This document shows positions 31,411-40,358 of a stretch of DNA of 64,000 bases, piece by piece. Under the pieces are notes generated by a model that ran no database searches, had not been told where the DNA came from, and saw only the letters and a program-made list of their open reading frames with translations. A program made the translations under genes and the position numbers. The DNA is from Halogranum gelatinilyticum (GTDB lineage Archaea > Halobacteriota > Halobacteria > Halobacteriales > Haloferacaceae). Positions within the stretch are counted from its first letter, which is position 1; each line of letters opens with the position of its first letter. The stretch covers positions 32,411-96,410 of the forward strand of contig NZ_FNHL01000009.1 in assembly GCF_900103715.1 (NCBI RefSeq). Direction: 5' to 3'.

Positions 31411-32568
31411 ATGACTGTCGTCGTCGTGGGCGGCGGAATCGTCGGTCTCGCCAGCGGCTACTATCTCGCGAAGCGCGGCGAGGACGTCGTCGTCTGTGAG
31501 AAAGGGACCGTCGGCAGCGGGAGCACCGAGCGCTCGGCGGGCGGCATCCGTGCGCAGTTCTCCACGCCGGTCAACGTCGACCTCTCCGTAGAGAGCATGA
31601 ACGTCTGGGACCGCTTCGAGACCGACTTCGGCGTCGACATCGGCCACCGGAAGGTCGGCTATCTCTTCCTCGCCCGCGAGGAGGCCACTGCCGACGAGTT
31701 CCGCGAGGCCGTCGCGATGCAGAACGACCGGGGCGTCCCGAGTGAACTGCTCACGCCTTCCGAGGCGGCCGACCACTGCCCCGCGCTCCACGCCGAGGAG
31801 TTCTGCGCGGCCACCTACTCGCCGACCGACGGCTTCGCCGACCCCTATCTCGCACTCCAGGGCTACGCGACCGCCGCGCGCGAGGCCGGTGTCGACGTGC
31901 GGACCAAGACGCCGGTGACGGCCATCCACCGCGAGAGCGGAGCAGAGGGACGTGTCACGGGTGTCGACGCCGACGGCGACCACATCGAAGCGACCCACGT
32001 CGTCGACGCGGCGGGTGCGTGGGCTCGCGACGTCGCCGAACTCGCCGACATCGACCTCCCTATCGCCCCGCGTCGCCGGCAAGCACTCGTCGTCGACCCG
32101 GAGACGCCCGTCCCGGAGGACGGTCCCCTGACTATCGACCTCGACACCGGCTCGTACTTCCGCCCCGAACGTGAGGGCGCGGCCATCGTCGGCGGCCACT
32201 TCGACGACACTGACCCGGACGAGGACCCCGACGGCTACTCGACGTCCATCGACCTCGCGTGGGCCGCGACCGCACTCGAACGCGCCGCCGACTGCGCGGG
32301 CTACTTCGGCCCGGACTCGCGCATCCGCCGCGGCTGGGCCGGTCTCTACGCCGTCACCCCGGACCACCACCCCATCATCGAAGAGACGGCACCGGGCTTC
32401 GTCACCGCCGCAGGCTTCTCCGGCCACGGCTTCCAGCACGCACCGGCGACGGGCCAACTCGTGGCGGAACTCGTCTGCGACGGCCGCGCCTCGCTCGTCG
32501 ACGTCGACTCGCTGACGAGCGACCGGTTCGCCGACGACTCCGGTCCCGTCGAGCGCAACGTCGCCTGA
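31411..32568 (+). CDS. FAD-dependent oxidoreductase, DAO/sarcosine oxidase-like
   Basis: A 385-residue flavoprotein of the D-amino-acid oxidase fold. The FAD site is VVVVGGGIVGLASGYYLAKRG, followed by VCEKGTVGSGSTERSAGGI, and the C-terminal substrate-side region is GLYAVTPDHHPIIEE and AAGFSGHGFQHAPATGQL. Substrates in this family are secondary or cyclic amines (sarcosine, proline, glycine). Start at 31411 gives MTVVVVGGG; the extension to 31366 is rejected as no TATA fits it. A TTATCA element lies about 28 nt upstream. It is divergent from the OCD-family gene. Confidence 0.9.
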   Translation: MTVVVVGGGIVGLASGYYLAKRGEDVVVCEKGTVGSGSTERSAGGIRAQFSTPVNVDLSVESMNVWDRFETDFGVDIGHRKVGYLFLAREEATADEFREAVAMQNDRGVPSELLTPSEAADHCPALHAEEFCAATYSPTDGFADPYLALQGYATAAREAGVDVRTKTPVTAIHRESGAEGRVTGVDADGDHIEATHVVDAAGAWARDVAELADIDLPIAPRRRQALVVDPETPVPEDGPLTIDLDTGSYFRPEREGAAIVGGHFDDTDPDEDPDGYSTSIDLAWAATALERAADCAGYFGPDSRIRRGWAGLYAVTPDHHPIIEETAPGFVTAAGFSGHGFQHAPATGQLVAELVCDGRASLVDVDSLTSDRFADDSGPVERNVA

Positions 32569-32732
32569 ACCGGCCGGCCGGTCGACGGCTCTATCTCACA
32601 CACCGAGTGACGACCCTCCCCATCTCTCGGGACGCCCGGCCGAATCCATATCGCAGTAATCCGTTTATCGGCTGCCGCCTCGACGGAGTACTGTCGCTCC
32701 TCGAATCGCTGAAAACGGGAAAATAGGGCGTC

Positions 32733-33869
32733 TCAGCCCGAGACGAACGTCTCGATGCGGTCGAGTGCCTCGCGGAGGTCGGCCATCCCCGTCGCGTAGG
32801 AGACGCGGAGGTGACCCTCGCCGCCAGCACCGAAGACGCTCCCGGGGACGACGGCGACGTCCTGCTCTTGGAGCAGGGCCTCGGCGAACGCCTCGTCGTC
32901 GCCGCCGCAATGCGGGAACGCGTAGAACGCGCCCTTCGCCTCGAAACAGTCCAGCCCCATCTCGTTGAACCGCGAGAGGACGAACCGTCGGCGGCGGTTG
33001 TACTGTTTGCACATCTCCTGCACCTCGTCCTCGCAGCTCCGAAGCGCTTCGAGTGCCGCGAACTGCGCGGTCGTCGGGGCCGAGAGCATCGAATACTGGT
33101 GGATGCGGTTCATCGCGCCGATGGCCTCGCTCGGGCCGAGCGCGTAACCGAGTCGGAGTCCCGTCATCGCGTAGGCCTTCGAGAAGCCGTTGAAGACGAC
33201 GGTTCGCTCGCGCATCCCCGGCAGCGTCGCGATGGACGTGTGCTCGCCGCTGTAGGTCAGTGCCGCGTAGATCTCGTCGGCGAGGACCGTCAGGTCGTGC
33301 TCGCGGGCGAACTCGGCGACTTCGGCGAGGTCACTTCGACTCATCGTCGCCCCGGTCGGGTTGTTCGGGTAACAGAGCACGAGCACCTCCGCGTCGGCCG
33401 CGCCAGCCGCTTCGAGGTCGTCGTAGGTGAGTTTGAAGTCGTTCTCGGCCTGCGTCTGCACCGAGAGCGGTTCGCCACCGGCGAAGATGACGCCGGGGAC
33501 GTAGGAGATGTACGACGGCTCGTGGATGGCGACCTGGTCGCCTGGGTCGACGAACGCCCGCATGGCGACGTCGACGGCCTCACTCGCGCCGGTCGTGACC
33601 AGGATCTCCTCGTCCGGGTCGTACTGCTGGTCGTAGCGCGTCACGTGGTCGGCGATGGCCTCGCGGAGGTCACGCCGGCCACGGTTGGCGGTGTACGAGG
33701 TCTTGCCCCGTTCCAGCGAGTCGATGGCGGCCGTCCGGGCGGCCCACGGCGCGCTGAAGTCGGGTTCGCCGACACCGAGCGAGATGACGTCGTCCTTCTC
33801 CTCAGCGAGTTCGAAGAAGCGACGGATGCCCGACGGCGGCACCTTCTGGACTCGGTCGGAGAGTTTCAT
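32733..33869 (-). CDS. class I/II PLP aminotransferase
   Basis: A 378-residue fold-type I aminotransferase of the aspartate-aminotransferase-like (class I/II) group. The PLP lysine is in NGFSKAYAMTGLRLGYA at about 230, with CYPNNPTGATM and LTVLADEIYAALTYSGEH before it, and the substrate arginine region near the C-terminus (HLRVSYATGM). Such enzymes in haloarchaea are often aspartate or aromatic aminotransferases; the specificity is open. It overlaps the Lrp/AsnC gene upstream by 4 nt, so it is likely controlled by that regulator or co-expressed with it. Confidence 0.93.
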   Translation of the reverse strand: MKLSDRVQKVPPSGIRRFFELAEEKDDVISLGVGEPDFSAPWAARTAAIDSLERGKTSYTANRGRRDLREAIADHVTRYDQQYDPDEEILVTTGASEAVDVAMRAFVDPGDQVAIHEPSYISYVPGVIFAGGEPLSVQTQAENDFKLTYDDLEAAGAADAEVLVLCYPNNPTGATMSRSDLAEVAEFAREHDLTVLADEIYAALTYSGEHTSIATLPGMRERTVVFNGFSKAYAMTGLRLGYALGPSEAIGAMNRIHQYSMLSAPTTAQFAALEALRSCEDEVQEMCKQYNRRRRFVLSRFNEMGLDCFEAKGAFYAFPHCGGDDEAFAEALLQEQDVAVVPGSVFGAGGEGHLRVSYATGMADLREALDRIETFVSG

Positions 33870-34354
33870 GGCGAGACAGAGAGCCGCTCGTCGTCGTCCT
33901 TGTCGGTGAATTCGATGCCGCGCTCCTTGTAGGTCTCCATGACAAAGTGCGTCACCGTCTGGGTCACCTCCGGAATCGGCGCGATCTGCTCGGAGATGAA
34001 CTTCGAGACGTCCTGCATCGACTCGCCGACCACGTCGACGGCGAAGTCGAAGTCACCGGAGACGAGCCGGAGCGAGGAGACCTGCGGGAACCGCGTGATG
34101 CGGCGAGCGATCTCTTCGTATCCCGTTTCGCGGTCGAGTTCGACGTTGAGTTCGACTTCCGCCTGCACGTGCGGCTGGTCGACCTCGTCCCAGTCGACGA
34201 CCGCCTGATAGCCGCGGACGACGCCGTCGGCTTCCAGTTCCGCGACGAGTGACTCTACCTCCGCCGCGTCGAGCCCGGCCTGCCGTGCGAGGTCTTCGGT
34301 GCTTTCGCGGGCGTTCGACAACAGGAGGTCGAGGAGTTCTCGTTTCGCGTCCAT
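33866..34354 (-). CDS. Lrp/AsnC family transcriptional regulator
   Basis: A 162-residue feast/famine-type regulator. Residues 1-55 form the helix-turn-helix (LLDLLLSNARESTEDLARQAGLDAAEVESLVAEL), then the wing DGVVRGYQAVVDW, and residues about 65-150 form the RAM effector domain that binds amino acids (HVQAEVELNVE, VSSLRLVSGDFDFAVDVVG). Two starts within three codons (34354 or 34360) are both usable. Its stop overlaps the aminotransferase start, so it probably regulates that gene in response to an amino acid. Confidence 0.93.
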   Translation of the reverse strand: MDAKRELLDLLLSNARESTEDLARQAGLDAAEVESLVAELEADGVVRGYQAVVDWDEVDQPHVQAEVELNVELDRETGYEEIARRITRFPQVSSLRLVSGDFDFAVDVVGESMQDVSKFISEQIAPIPEVTQTVTHFVMETYKERGIEFTDKDDDERLSVSP

Positions 34355-34513
34355 ACACATCCGGTATCGGTCACGGGCAAAAGTGTTTGCCACCGCCGCA
34401 ATGAACCTCCGAGTGCTATACGGAACCCATCCGACGGCGGGGCTGCGATGGCTGCGACACGTTCGGACGGTCCCGAACGCATTTGCCCGTCACGCCCCAA
34501 CCCTCGGGCGACA

Positions 34514-35071
34514 ATGGTGATGATGGAATCCGACTCGGAACTGACGCGCGGTGATACGGCTCCCGACTTCGAGTTGCCAGGAACCGACGGCGAGACCTAC
34601 ACGCTCGACTCCTTCGGCGACAGCGAGGCACTGCTCGTCGTCTTCACGTGTAACCACTGCCCCTACGCGCAGGCGAAGTTCGACCTCCTGAACGACGTTG
34701 CCGCCGACTACGACCAAGTGTCGGTCGTCGGCATCAACCCCAACGACGCCGAGGAGTATCCCGACGACTCCTTCGAGAAGATGCAGGAGTTCGTCGAGGC
34801 GGGGAAAATCCAGTACGACGCCTACCTGCGTGACGAGTCACAGGACGTCGCTCGTGAGTACGGCGCGGTCTGCACGCCCGACCCGTTCCTCTTCGTGAAG
34901 GAGGGCGAAGAGTTCGTCCTCGCCTACCACGGCCGCGTCGACGACGCGATGAACCCCGACGACGAACCCTCGGAGTTCTACGTTCGCGAAGCCATCGACG
35001 CCCTGTTGGCGGGCGACGAGGTCCCGTTCGACGATATGCCCTCTCGCGGCTGTTCGATCAAGTGGACGTAG
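34514..35071 (+). CDS. thioredoxin-fold (AhpC/TSA-like) protein
   Basis: A 185-residue thioredoxin-like protein of the peroxiredoxin/TlpA type (APDFELPGTDGETYTLDSF). The redox site CNHCPYAQAKF is a C-x2-C pair at about residue 50, which is unlike the single peroxidatic Cys of peroxiredoxins and points to a thioredoxin-like or unknown exchange reaction. Later Cys residues are in GAVCTPDP and SRGCSIKW. Start at 34514; a few nearby alternative ATGs exist. No operon partner is visible. Confidence 0.85.
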   Translation: MVMMESDSELTRGDTAPDFELPGTDGETYTLDSFGDSEALLVVFTCNHCPYAQAKFDLLNDVAADYDQVSVVGINPNDAEEYPDDSFEKMQEFVEAGKIQYDAYLRDESQDVAREYGAVCTPDPFLFVKEGEEFVLAYHGRVDDAMNPDDEPSEFYVREAIDALLAGDEVPFDDMPSRGCSIKWT

Positions 35072-35081
35072 TGAGGGAGGT

Positions 35082-35513
35082 TCAGGCCCCGACGTCTTCG
35101 AGCGCGCGCCGGGCGTTCGCGATCGCCTTCTCGCGTTTCGCGGGATAGGCTTCGACCTTCGCACGGAGCGTGAGACCGTTGCCCCGCTTGGCTTCGTCCT
35201 TGAAGGCGGCCTGTTTGTCGAGCGTGAGGAAGAAGGCGCAGTTGTCGTCGACACGGTCGTCCAACTCCTCCATCACGGCCTCGATGTCGTCGAGTTCGCT
35301 GAGTTTGGCGAGGACGGTGCGCACCTCGTCGGCGCGCTCGACGCGCGCCGAGAGGACGACGATACGGTCGCCGTGGTGGCCCTCGTTCTCGACTCGCTGG
35401 AGTTCGAAATCCTCGGGGAGGAACGCCCGGAGTGCCTCCGCGACGCGCTTCTCGTCCTCGGTCGCGTAGCAGAACGCGCGGAGGTCGATGTAGTGAAACG
35501 GAACGTTCGACAT
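35082..35513 (-). CDS. archaeal RNA-binding protein (COG1325, exosome-linked)
   Basis: A 143-residue protein of COG1325 (predicted exosome subunit/RNA-binding). It starts MSNVPFHYIDLRAFCYATEDE and continues with alternating beta strands and helices (GDRIVVLSARVERADEVRTVLAKL, CAFFLTLDKQAAF) and a Lys/Arg-rich C-terminal helix. The family is associated in many archaea with exosome genes, but no exosome gene adjoins this copy. Its exact RNA target is unknown. Confidence 0.8.
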   Translation of the reverse strand: MSNVPFHYIDLRAFCYATEDEKRVAEALRAFLPEDFELQRVENEGHHGDRIVVLSARVERADEVRTVLAKLSELDDIEAVMEELDDRVDDNCAFFLTLDKQAAFKDEAKRGNGLTLRAKVEAYPAKREKAIANARRALEDVGA

Positions 35514-35607
35514 ACGTGGCGGTACGAGAGCGGGAGGAAAAAGGGCTGCTTCTTACGTCTCGTGCGGCAGAGAGGAACGAAGACTGCTCGGCGGTCTCGA
35601 GTCGTGT

Positions 35608-35808
35608 TTACTCTTCGTCGTCTTCGTCGTCGTCAGCAGCTTCGAGCTGGTCGGCGGAGATGCCGACTTCCTGGCCCTCGTCGAAGCTGACGGTGTAGGT
35701 CGCCTCGCCGAACATCGACTCCATCACCTGCGTGATGGTGCCCGTCTCGCCGTCGAACTCGCTGTGCTTGTCGGTCAGGACGACCTTGTCGTCTTTTTCG
35801 AAGCTCAT
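35608..35808 (-). CDS. DUF1918-like small protein
   Basis: A 66-residue acidic protein. The pattern KDDKVVLTDKHSEFDGETGT followed by an SH3-like beta barrel (YTVSFDEGQEVGISADQLEA) fits the DUF1918 (small barrel, ribosome-linked KOW-like) proteins. Start at 35808 with a clean TATA element CTTTTATC (35831-35838, minus strand) 26 nt upstream; the extension to 35913 is rejected. Function unknown. Confidence 0.85.
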   Translation of the reverse strand: MSFEKDDKVVLTDKHSEFDGETGTITQVMESMFGEATYTVSFDEGQEVGISADQLEAADDDEDDEE

Positions 35809-35901
35809 GGCACAGGCTTCCGCCGCGTCGGATAAAAGACCGATGATTCGACGCTGGCGACGCGTCGAAGGCTTATTTTTCGCCGGGGCGCAACACCCAC
35901 T

Positions 35902-35958
35902 ATGACTCTCCAACTCGCTCTGTCTCGCCTCCGACCGGTCGCCGTCGACGCGGCATGA
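35902..35958 (+). CDS. 18-codon upstream reading frame coupled to the Nudix gene
   Basis: ATG at 35902 opens a frame of 18 codons (MTLQLALSRLRPVAVDAA) whose stop TGA (35956-35958) overlaps the ATG of the Nudix gene (35955). A TATA-like CTTATTTTT (35872-35880) centred 26 nt upstream suggests transcription starts at this ATG, so the short frame would be translated first. It may be a leader peptide, or a mis-phased 5' end of the Nudix gene. Confidence 0.4.
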   Translation: MTLQLALSRLRPVAVDAA

Positions 35959-36515
35959 CGAGCGTCGACGACCTCTGGTTTCTCGCGGACGAAGCGAGCC
36001 AGCGCGCCGAGCAGGCGTACCACGCCCTCGACAGCCGACACGCCGACTTCGTCGAGTACGAGCGAACCAGACGCGTCTCCCGCGGCCGCTTCCGGACGCT
36101 CGCCGAGCGCGTCAAGCACTGCGGCGCGCCGTTCGGTGCGCACACCATCGTCTACCGCGAGTCGGGGGAAGTCCTCCTCGTCCGCCACGACGGCGTCGAC
36201 AAGTGGGTCCTCCCCGGCGGCGGCGTCGACGGCGGCGAGAGCTTCCGCGAGGCCGCCGAGCGCGAACTCGACGAGGAGGCTGGCGTCGACGCCGACTACG
36301 AGGGGCTTGCGATGGTGACGCGGGTCTTCGTCCGGTGCGGCGACTACCGGACGTGGGGCGTCCTCCCGGTCTTCGAGGCCTGCGCGCAGTCGGTCGAACC
36401 GAGCATCGACGACCCCGACGACGAGATCTCGGCCGCCGAGTGGTTCGCCGACCTTCCCTCCGATACGCGCGACCGCGACGACCTCGTCGCGTGGCGGCGC
36501 GCGCGGTCGCTGTAG
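35955..36515 (+). CDS. Nudix hydrolase
   Basis: A 186-residue hydrolase of nucleoside-diphosphate-linked compounds. The Nudix box is GGGVDGG with E, then FREAAERELDEEAGV, matching G-x5-E-x7-R-E-U-x-E-E-x-G-U at about residues 90-112. An N-terminal helical region (1-60) precedes it, a common haloarchaeal arrangement. The substrate is unknown. The start overlaps the stop of an 18-codon upstream frame. Confidence 0.92.
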   Translation: MTSVDDLWFLADEASQRAEQAYHALDSRHADFVEYERTRRVSRGRFRTLAERVKHCGAPFGAHTIVYRESGEVLLVRHDGVDKWVLPGGGVDGGESFREAAERELDEEAGVDADYEGLAMVTRVFVRCGDYRTWGVLPVFEACAQSVEPSIDDPDDEISAAEWFADLPSDTRDRDDLVAWRRARSL

Positions 36516-36543
36516 CTAAGGGCCGCGGTCGCTTCTCGTCCGT

Positions 36544-36738
36544 ATGGGACTCATTAGCGTCTCGTGTCCGGCCTGTGGCGCGTCGACGTATCTCTCTTTA
36601 CCGACCGGTCGGCGGTTCGTGACGGCCGAACCCGGCGAGGGCGACGAGGGACGCGCAGGACTCGAAGAGATGACGGCGACCTGCGACGCCTGTGAGACGG
36701 CCTTTCCAGTGATTCACGGGCCCGAGCAGAACGAGTGA
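36544..36738 (+). CDS. small zinc-ribbon protein
   Basis: A 64-residue protein with two C-x2-C knuckles (SCPACGAST near the N-terminus and ATCDACETAF near the C-terminus) separated by a Gly/Glu-rich stretch, consistent with one zinc ribbon. It begins 28 nt after the Nudix gene and ends 31 nt before the convergent squalene synthase-like gene. Unknown function. Confidence 0.75.
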   Translation: MGLISVSCPACGASTYLSLPTGRRFVTAEPGEGDEGRAGLEEMTATCDACETAFPVIHGPEQNE

Positions 36739-36769
36739 CCGGCGGACGAGGAAAAGAGCGTTCGGGACG

Positions 36770-37840
36770 TTAGTCTGCTTGTGTCTGGACGCGGTGGTAC
36801 GGCTGTTGCTGGATGGACTCGCGGAGGTCCGCGAGCGAGTGGCGGCTGCCCTCCGTCATCGTCGAGACGACGGCGAACACTTCCTGTCGGGAGACTTTGA
36901 CGCCGCGCTCGGAGAGCGCGTCCTCGGGATGCGCGAGGAGTTCGCGGAGCGTCCCGACCGCGAGGAGGTAGGGGATGCCCCACGCTTCGAGCGTGTTGCC
37001 GTCGGTGGTCGGCACCGTCTCCAGATAGGTCTGAGCGTCGTCGAGGAACGACCGGGCGTGCGTGGCCGTGCGGGCGACGACGTTGGCGGCCCGCGGGTGG
37101 TGTTTGGGGTCGACGACCTCGTCCTGCGGGATGTCCTCTTCGGCCAGCCACTCGGCGGGGAGATAGACGTTGTTCTCGTCCTCGAAGTCGCTGTGGACGT
37201 CCTTCGCGATGTTGACGAGCTGGAGGAGCAGCCCGAACTCCTCGGCGGTGTCGTACAGTTTCTTGCGACGCTCGCCGTCGATGTCGCCGCGCGTGACGAG
37301 GTTGGTGATGAGATTGCCCACGGTTCCGGCGGCGTAGTAGCAGTACTCCTCGAGCTCCTCGCGCGACTGGATGCGGAGGCCGCCGGTGTCGGCGTAGCGC
37401 TCGACGAACATCGCCATTCCTTGAACCATCTCACGAGCAGGGGGTGTAATGGCTTCACGGGCGTCGAGTGGGAGTCGCTCGAACGTCTGGACGACACGGG
37501 GTGCGTTGACGACGACGTCCCAGTCGGCCGTTCGTTCCTCGGGGACGTAGGGCTCGACTTCCGCGACGAACTCGGTGACGTCGGTATCGTCGTCGGAGTC
37601 GAGAGCGGCGTCGTAGAGTCGGAGGATTCGAGCCTGCTCGGCGGGGGGGATGTTGTCGGCGTCCTCGACCGTGTCGGCGATGCGGCAGAGGAGATAGCCG
37701 AGGCAGATGTACGAGGACATCGGTTCGTCGAGGACGTCGACGGTCAGTGCGAAAGTGCGTGAGACACCCTGGACTGCCTCGTGGCACCACACGAGGTCAG
37801 CCTCTTCGCCGGGTGGCCTGTCAAGTACGTCTCCAGACAT
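36770..37840 (-). CDS. squalene/phytoene synthase family, squalene synthase-like
   Basis: A 356-residue head-to-head prenyl synthase condensing two farnesyl-PP units. The start region CHEAVQGVSRTFALTVDVLD and the first Asp-rich motif (LLCRIADTVED, Asp56 and Asp60) match squalene synthase more than phytoene synthase, as does EYCYYAAGTVGN followed by the second motif NIAKDVHSD at about 210. Squalene and its derivatives are abundant haloarchaeal membrane lipids. The carotenoid phytoene synthases of haloarchaea usually begin differently. It is divergent from an acyl-CoA dehydrogenase. Confidence 0.85.
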   Translation of the reverse strand: MSGDVLDRPPGEEADLVWCHEAVQGVSRTFALTVDVLDEPMSSYICLGYLLCRIADTVEDADNIPPAEQARILRLYDAALDSDDDTDVTEFVAEVEPYVPEERTADWDVVVNAPRVVQTFERLPLDAREAITPPAREMVQGMAMFVERYADTGGLRIQSREELEEYCYYAAGTVGNLITNLVTRGDIDGERRKKLYDTAEEFGLLLQLVNIAKDVHSDFEDENNVYLPAEWLAEEDIPQDEVVDPKHHPRAANVVARTATHARSFLDDAQTYLETVPTTDGNTLEAWGIPYLLAVGTLRELLAHPEDALSERGVKVSRQEVFAVVSTMTEGSRHSLADLRESIQQQPYHRVQTQAD

Positions 37841-37954
37841 TCAATTATAGGGCCATTAGAATCGGGGGATAAAAAGTGTCGTGCCCATCGGGCCGCCGAA
37901 AGTCACGATGAACCATGTAGAAAACCTAAAGCGGTAAGGCTCGAAGCCTCCGGT

Positions 37955-39097
37955 ATGGACTTCAGCCTCTCCACGGAACAGAAGCAGATCCGCGACATGG
38001 TCGCGGAGTTCGTCGACGAGGAGGTCAAACCCGTCGCGAGCGACATCGACAAGGAGGACGAGTTCCCCGCCGACCTCGTCGAAGAGATGGGCAAACTCGG
38101 CCTGATGGGGATGCCCTTCCCCGAGGAGTACGGCGGTGCGGGTCTCGACTACCACTCCTACGCCATCGGTCTCGAGGAGATTTCGCGCGGTTCTGGCGGA
38201 CTCGGCACCATCGTCGCCGCCCACACCTCGCTGGCAGGAAATATGCTCTACGAGTTCGGCAACGAGGAGCAGAAGCAGGAGTATCTCACCCCGCTCAACG
38301 AGGGGACCGACATCGGCGCGTTCGCGCTCTCGGAGGCTGGCGCGGGCAGCGACGTCCCCGCGATGGTCACCACGGCCGAGAAGGACGGCGACGAGTACGT
38401 CGTCGACGGCGGCAAGCTCTGGATCTCGAACGGCTCGGTCGCCGACACGGTCACGCTCTTCGCGAAGACTGACGAGGACGCAGGCAACAAGGGAATCTCC
38501 TCGTTCATCGTCCGGCCCGAGGAGGACGACGGCTTCATCGTCGAGGGCACGGAGGACAAACTCGGCGACAAGGGCTGTCCGACGGCCGAACTCCGCTTCG
38601 ACGGTATGCGCATCCCCGAGGACCGCCTGCTCGGCGAGGAGGGTGACGGCTTCGTCCACGCGCTGAAGACGCTCAACGGCGGCCGCATCACCATCGCGGC
38701 CCGCTCGGTCGGCATCGCCCGCGCCGCGCTGGAGGACTCCGTGCAGTACGCACAGGACCGCGAGCAGTTCGACCAGCCCATCGCGCGCTTCCAGGCCATC
38801 CAGCACAAGCTGGCCGACATGGACACGAAGGTCCAGTGCGCCAAACTGCTGATGCACCAGGCGGCGGACAAGAAGATCCGCGGCGAGAAGTTCATCAAGG
38901 AGGCCGCGCAGGCGAAGCTCTACGCCTCCGAAATCTCCCGTGAGGTCGCCAACGAGGGCATCCAGATCCACGGCGGCTACGGCTACACGAAGGACTTCCC
39001 GATGGAGCGCTACTACCGCGACGCGAAGCTCAACGAGATCTACGAGGGCACGTCCGAGATTCTGCGCAACACCATCGCCGCGCAGTTGCTGGACTGA
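37955..39097 (+). CDS. acyl-CoA dehydrogenase
   Basis: A 380-residue FAD enzyme introducing the alpha-beta double bond in acyl-CoA degradation. N-terminal helical domain (MDFSLSTEQKQIRDMVAEF), beta domain with FALSEAGAGSDVPAM, and C-terminal helical domain with DREQFDQPIARFQAIQHKLADM and the catalytic Glu region (NEIYEGTSEILRNTIAAQLL). The ATG at 37955 starts the family N-terminus; the 174-nt extension to 37781 runs across the promoter region of the divergent gene. The substrate chain is unknown. Confidence 0.95.
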   Translation: MDFSLSTEQKQIRDMVAEFVDEEVKPVASDIDKEDEFPADLVEEMGKLGLMGMPFPEEYGGAGLDYHSYAIGLEEISRGSGGLGTIVAAHTSLAGNMLYEFGNEEQKQEYLTPLNEGTDIGAFALSEAGAGSDVPAMVTTAEKDGDEYVVDGGKLWISNGSVADTVTLFAKTDEDAGNKGISSFIVRPEEDDGFIVEGTEDKLGDKGCPTAELRFDGMRIPEDRLLGEEGDGFVHALKTLNGGRITIAARSVGIARAALEDSVQYAQDREQFDQPIARFQAIQHKLADMDTKVQCAKLLMHQAADKKIRGEKFIKEAAQAKLYASEISREVANEGIQIHGGYGYTKDFPMERYYRDAKLNEIYEGTSEILRNTIAAQLLD

Positions 39098-39192
39098 AGC
39101 CGCGTCGACGACGCACCTTTTCTGAGCACTTGTCTACCAGCGACGTCACTGACGGACGAGCGTCGCCGAAAAGCGAGAACCGCGAGAGAGCG

Positions 39193-40110
39193 TTACTCGA
39201 ACTGACCGTTGCCGCCGCCGAGCATGTCGACCTGCCCCGAGAGGTCCCGCTGCGGGAACGGGATCTCGATGTCCTCGGCGTCGAACCGCTCTTTGACGTT
39301 CTTGACGTACTCGGCGCGGGTCTTCACGAAGTCAGCGCGGCTGGGGTTCCGGATCCAGAAGCGCGACTGGAGACCGACGTAGGAGTCGGCGAGTTCGTTC
39401 AGCCGCACCGACGGCGCGGGGTCTTCGAGGATATCCGGATGCTTCTCGGCTTCCTCGACGATGATGTCCGTCGCCTTGTCGATGTTGTCGCCGTAGCCGA
39501 TGCCGAAGACGAACTTCAGCCGCAGCGTGTCCTTGGCGACCGGGTTCTTGACGACGCCGTCCGTCAGCTGGGAGTTCGGGACCGTCAGCAGCTCGTTGTC
39601 GAACGTGCGGACGCGGGTGACGCGGAAGCTGATGTCCTCGACGACGCCGGAGTAGCCGTCCCACTCGATCCAGTCGCCGATGCGGAACGGCTTGTCGGTG
39701 AAGATGAAGACGCCCGCGACGAAGTTGGCGATGACGTCCTGCATCGCGAAACCGATGGCGAGTGTCGCCGCCGCGGCGACCGTCGCCAACGCGGTCAGGA
39801 AGTCGCCAAAGCCGGCGAAGCCGAACGCGACGGCGATGCCGACGAAGACGATGACGAGAAACGCCACCTTCCGCAGCGGCTTCTTGCCGTGTTCGTCGAG
39901 ACCACGGGAGTCCAGGACGCGGTTGAGCAACGGAATCCCGATAGCGCGGCCGACGATGAAGACGACGAGGAACGCAACGAGGAACGCGAGACCGGGACCG
40001 ACGACCTCGGCGATGCTCTCGCCGAGGTACGGGACCAGAAACTGCGTGATCGGGTCGTTTCCGGTCGGCTGCACCGGCGACGGCGTCGGCGACGTCTGCA
40101 GGAACGTCAT
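39193..40110 (-). CDS. MscS-family mechanosensitive channel
   Basis: A 305-residue small-conductance channel that opens on membrane tension at low salt. Three membrane helices lie at about residues 38-58, 80-100 and 105-130; the third has the Gly/Ala-packed pore pattern LATVAAAATLAIGFAMQDVIANFVAG. The MscS beta domain follows (FRIGDWIEWDGYSGVVEDISFRVTRVR and a VPNSQLTDGVV) and an alpha-beta C-terminal domain. Its start overlaps the CRM-domain protein by 4 nt (40107-40110). Confidence 0.95.
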   Translation of the reverse strand: MTFLQTSPTPSPVQPTGNDPITQFLVPYLGESIAEVVGPGLAFLVAFLVVFIVGRAIGIPLLNRVLDSRGLDEHGKKPLRKVAFLVIVFVGIAVAFGFAGFGDFLTALATVAAAATLAIGFAMQDVIANFVAGVFIFTDKPFRIGDWIEWDGYSGVVEDISFRVTRVRTFDNELLTVPNSQLTDGVVKNPVAKDTLRLKFVFGIGYGDNIDKATDIIVEEAEKHPDILEDPAPSVRLNELADSYVGLQSRFWIRNPSRADFVKTRAEYVKNVKERFDAEDIEIPFPQRDLSGQVDMLGGGNGQFE

Positions 40111-40358
40111 CGCTTGAACAGCACCGCCGTGTTGCCGCGCGTCTCGACGATCTGGGCGTTGACCTCATCGGCCAGCTGGTCGGTGAGTTCCTCGACCGTC
40201 GTCCCGCCGCGGGCCGACCGGTGGAACTTGACCTTCACCAGTTTGCGCTCTTTGAGCTGGTCGAAGAGTTCGTCCGTCACTGCACTGATACCGCTCTTGC
40301 CGACCCACACCGTCACGTCGAGGTCGTGGGCCTGCTTTCGAAGCTCGTGTTCGTCCAT
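40107..40358 (-). CDS. YhbY-like CRM-domain RNA-binding protein
   Basis: An 83-residue single CRM domain (YhbY/CRS1 fold), which binds pre-ribosomal large-subunit RNA in bacteria. The pattern is HDLDVTVWVGKSGISAVTDEL with the GKSG loop, then KLVKVKFHRSARGGTTVEEL and VETRGNTAVLFKR, complete and of normal length. It is translationally coupled to a mechanosensitive channel gene, an unexpected pairing, and is 76 nt downstream of the RNase P component 4 gene. Confidence 0.92.
   Translation of the reverse strand: MDEHELRKQAHDLDVTVWVGKSGISAVTDELFDQLKERKLVKVKFHRSARGGTTVEELTDQLADEVNAQIVETRGNTAVLFKR

Noticed and set aside
36770..37840. Phytoene synthase (crtB) as the identity of the prenyl synthase
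   Set aside because: The N-terminal SRTFALTV and EYCYYAAG patterns agree better with squalene synthase; carotenoid genes are not nearby.
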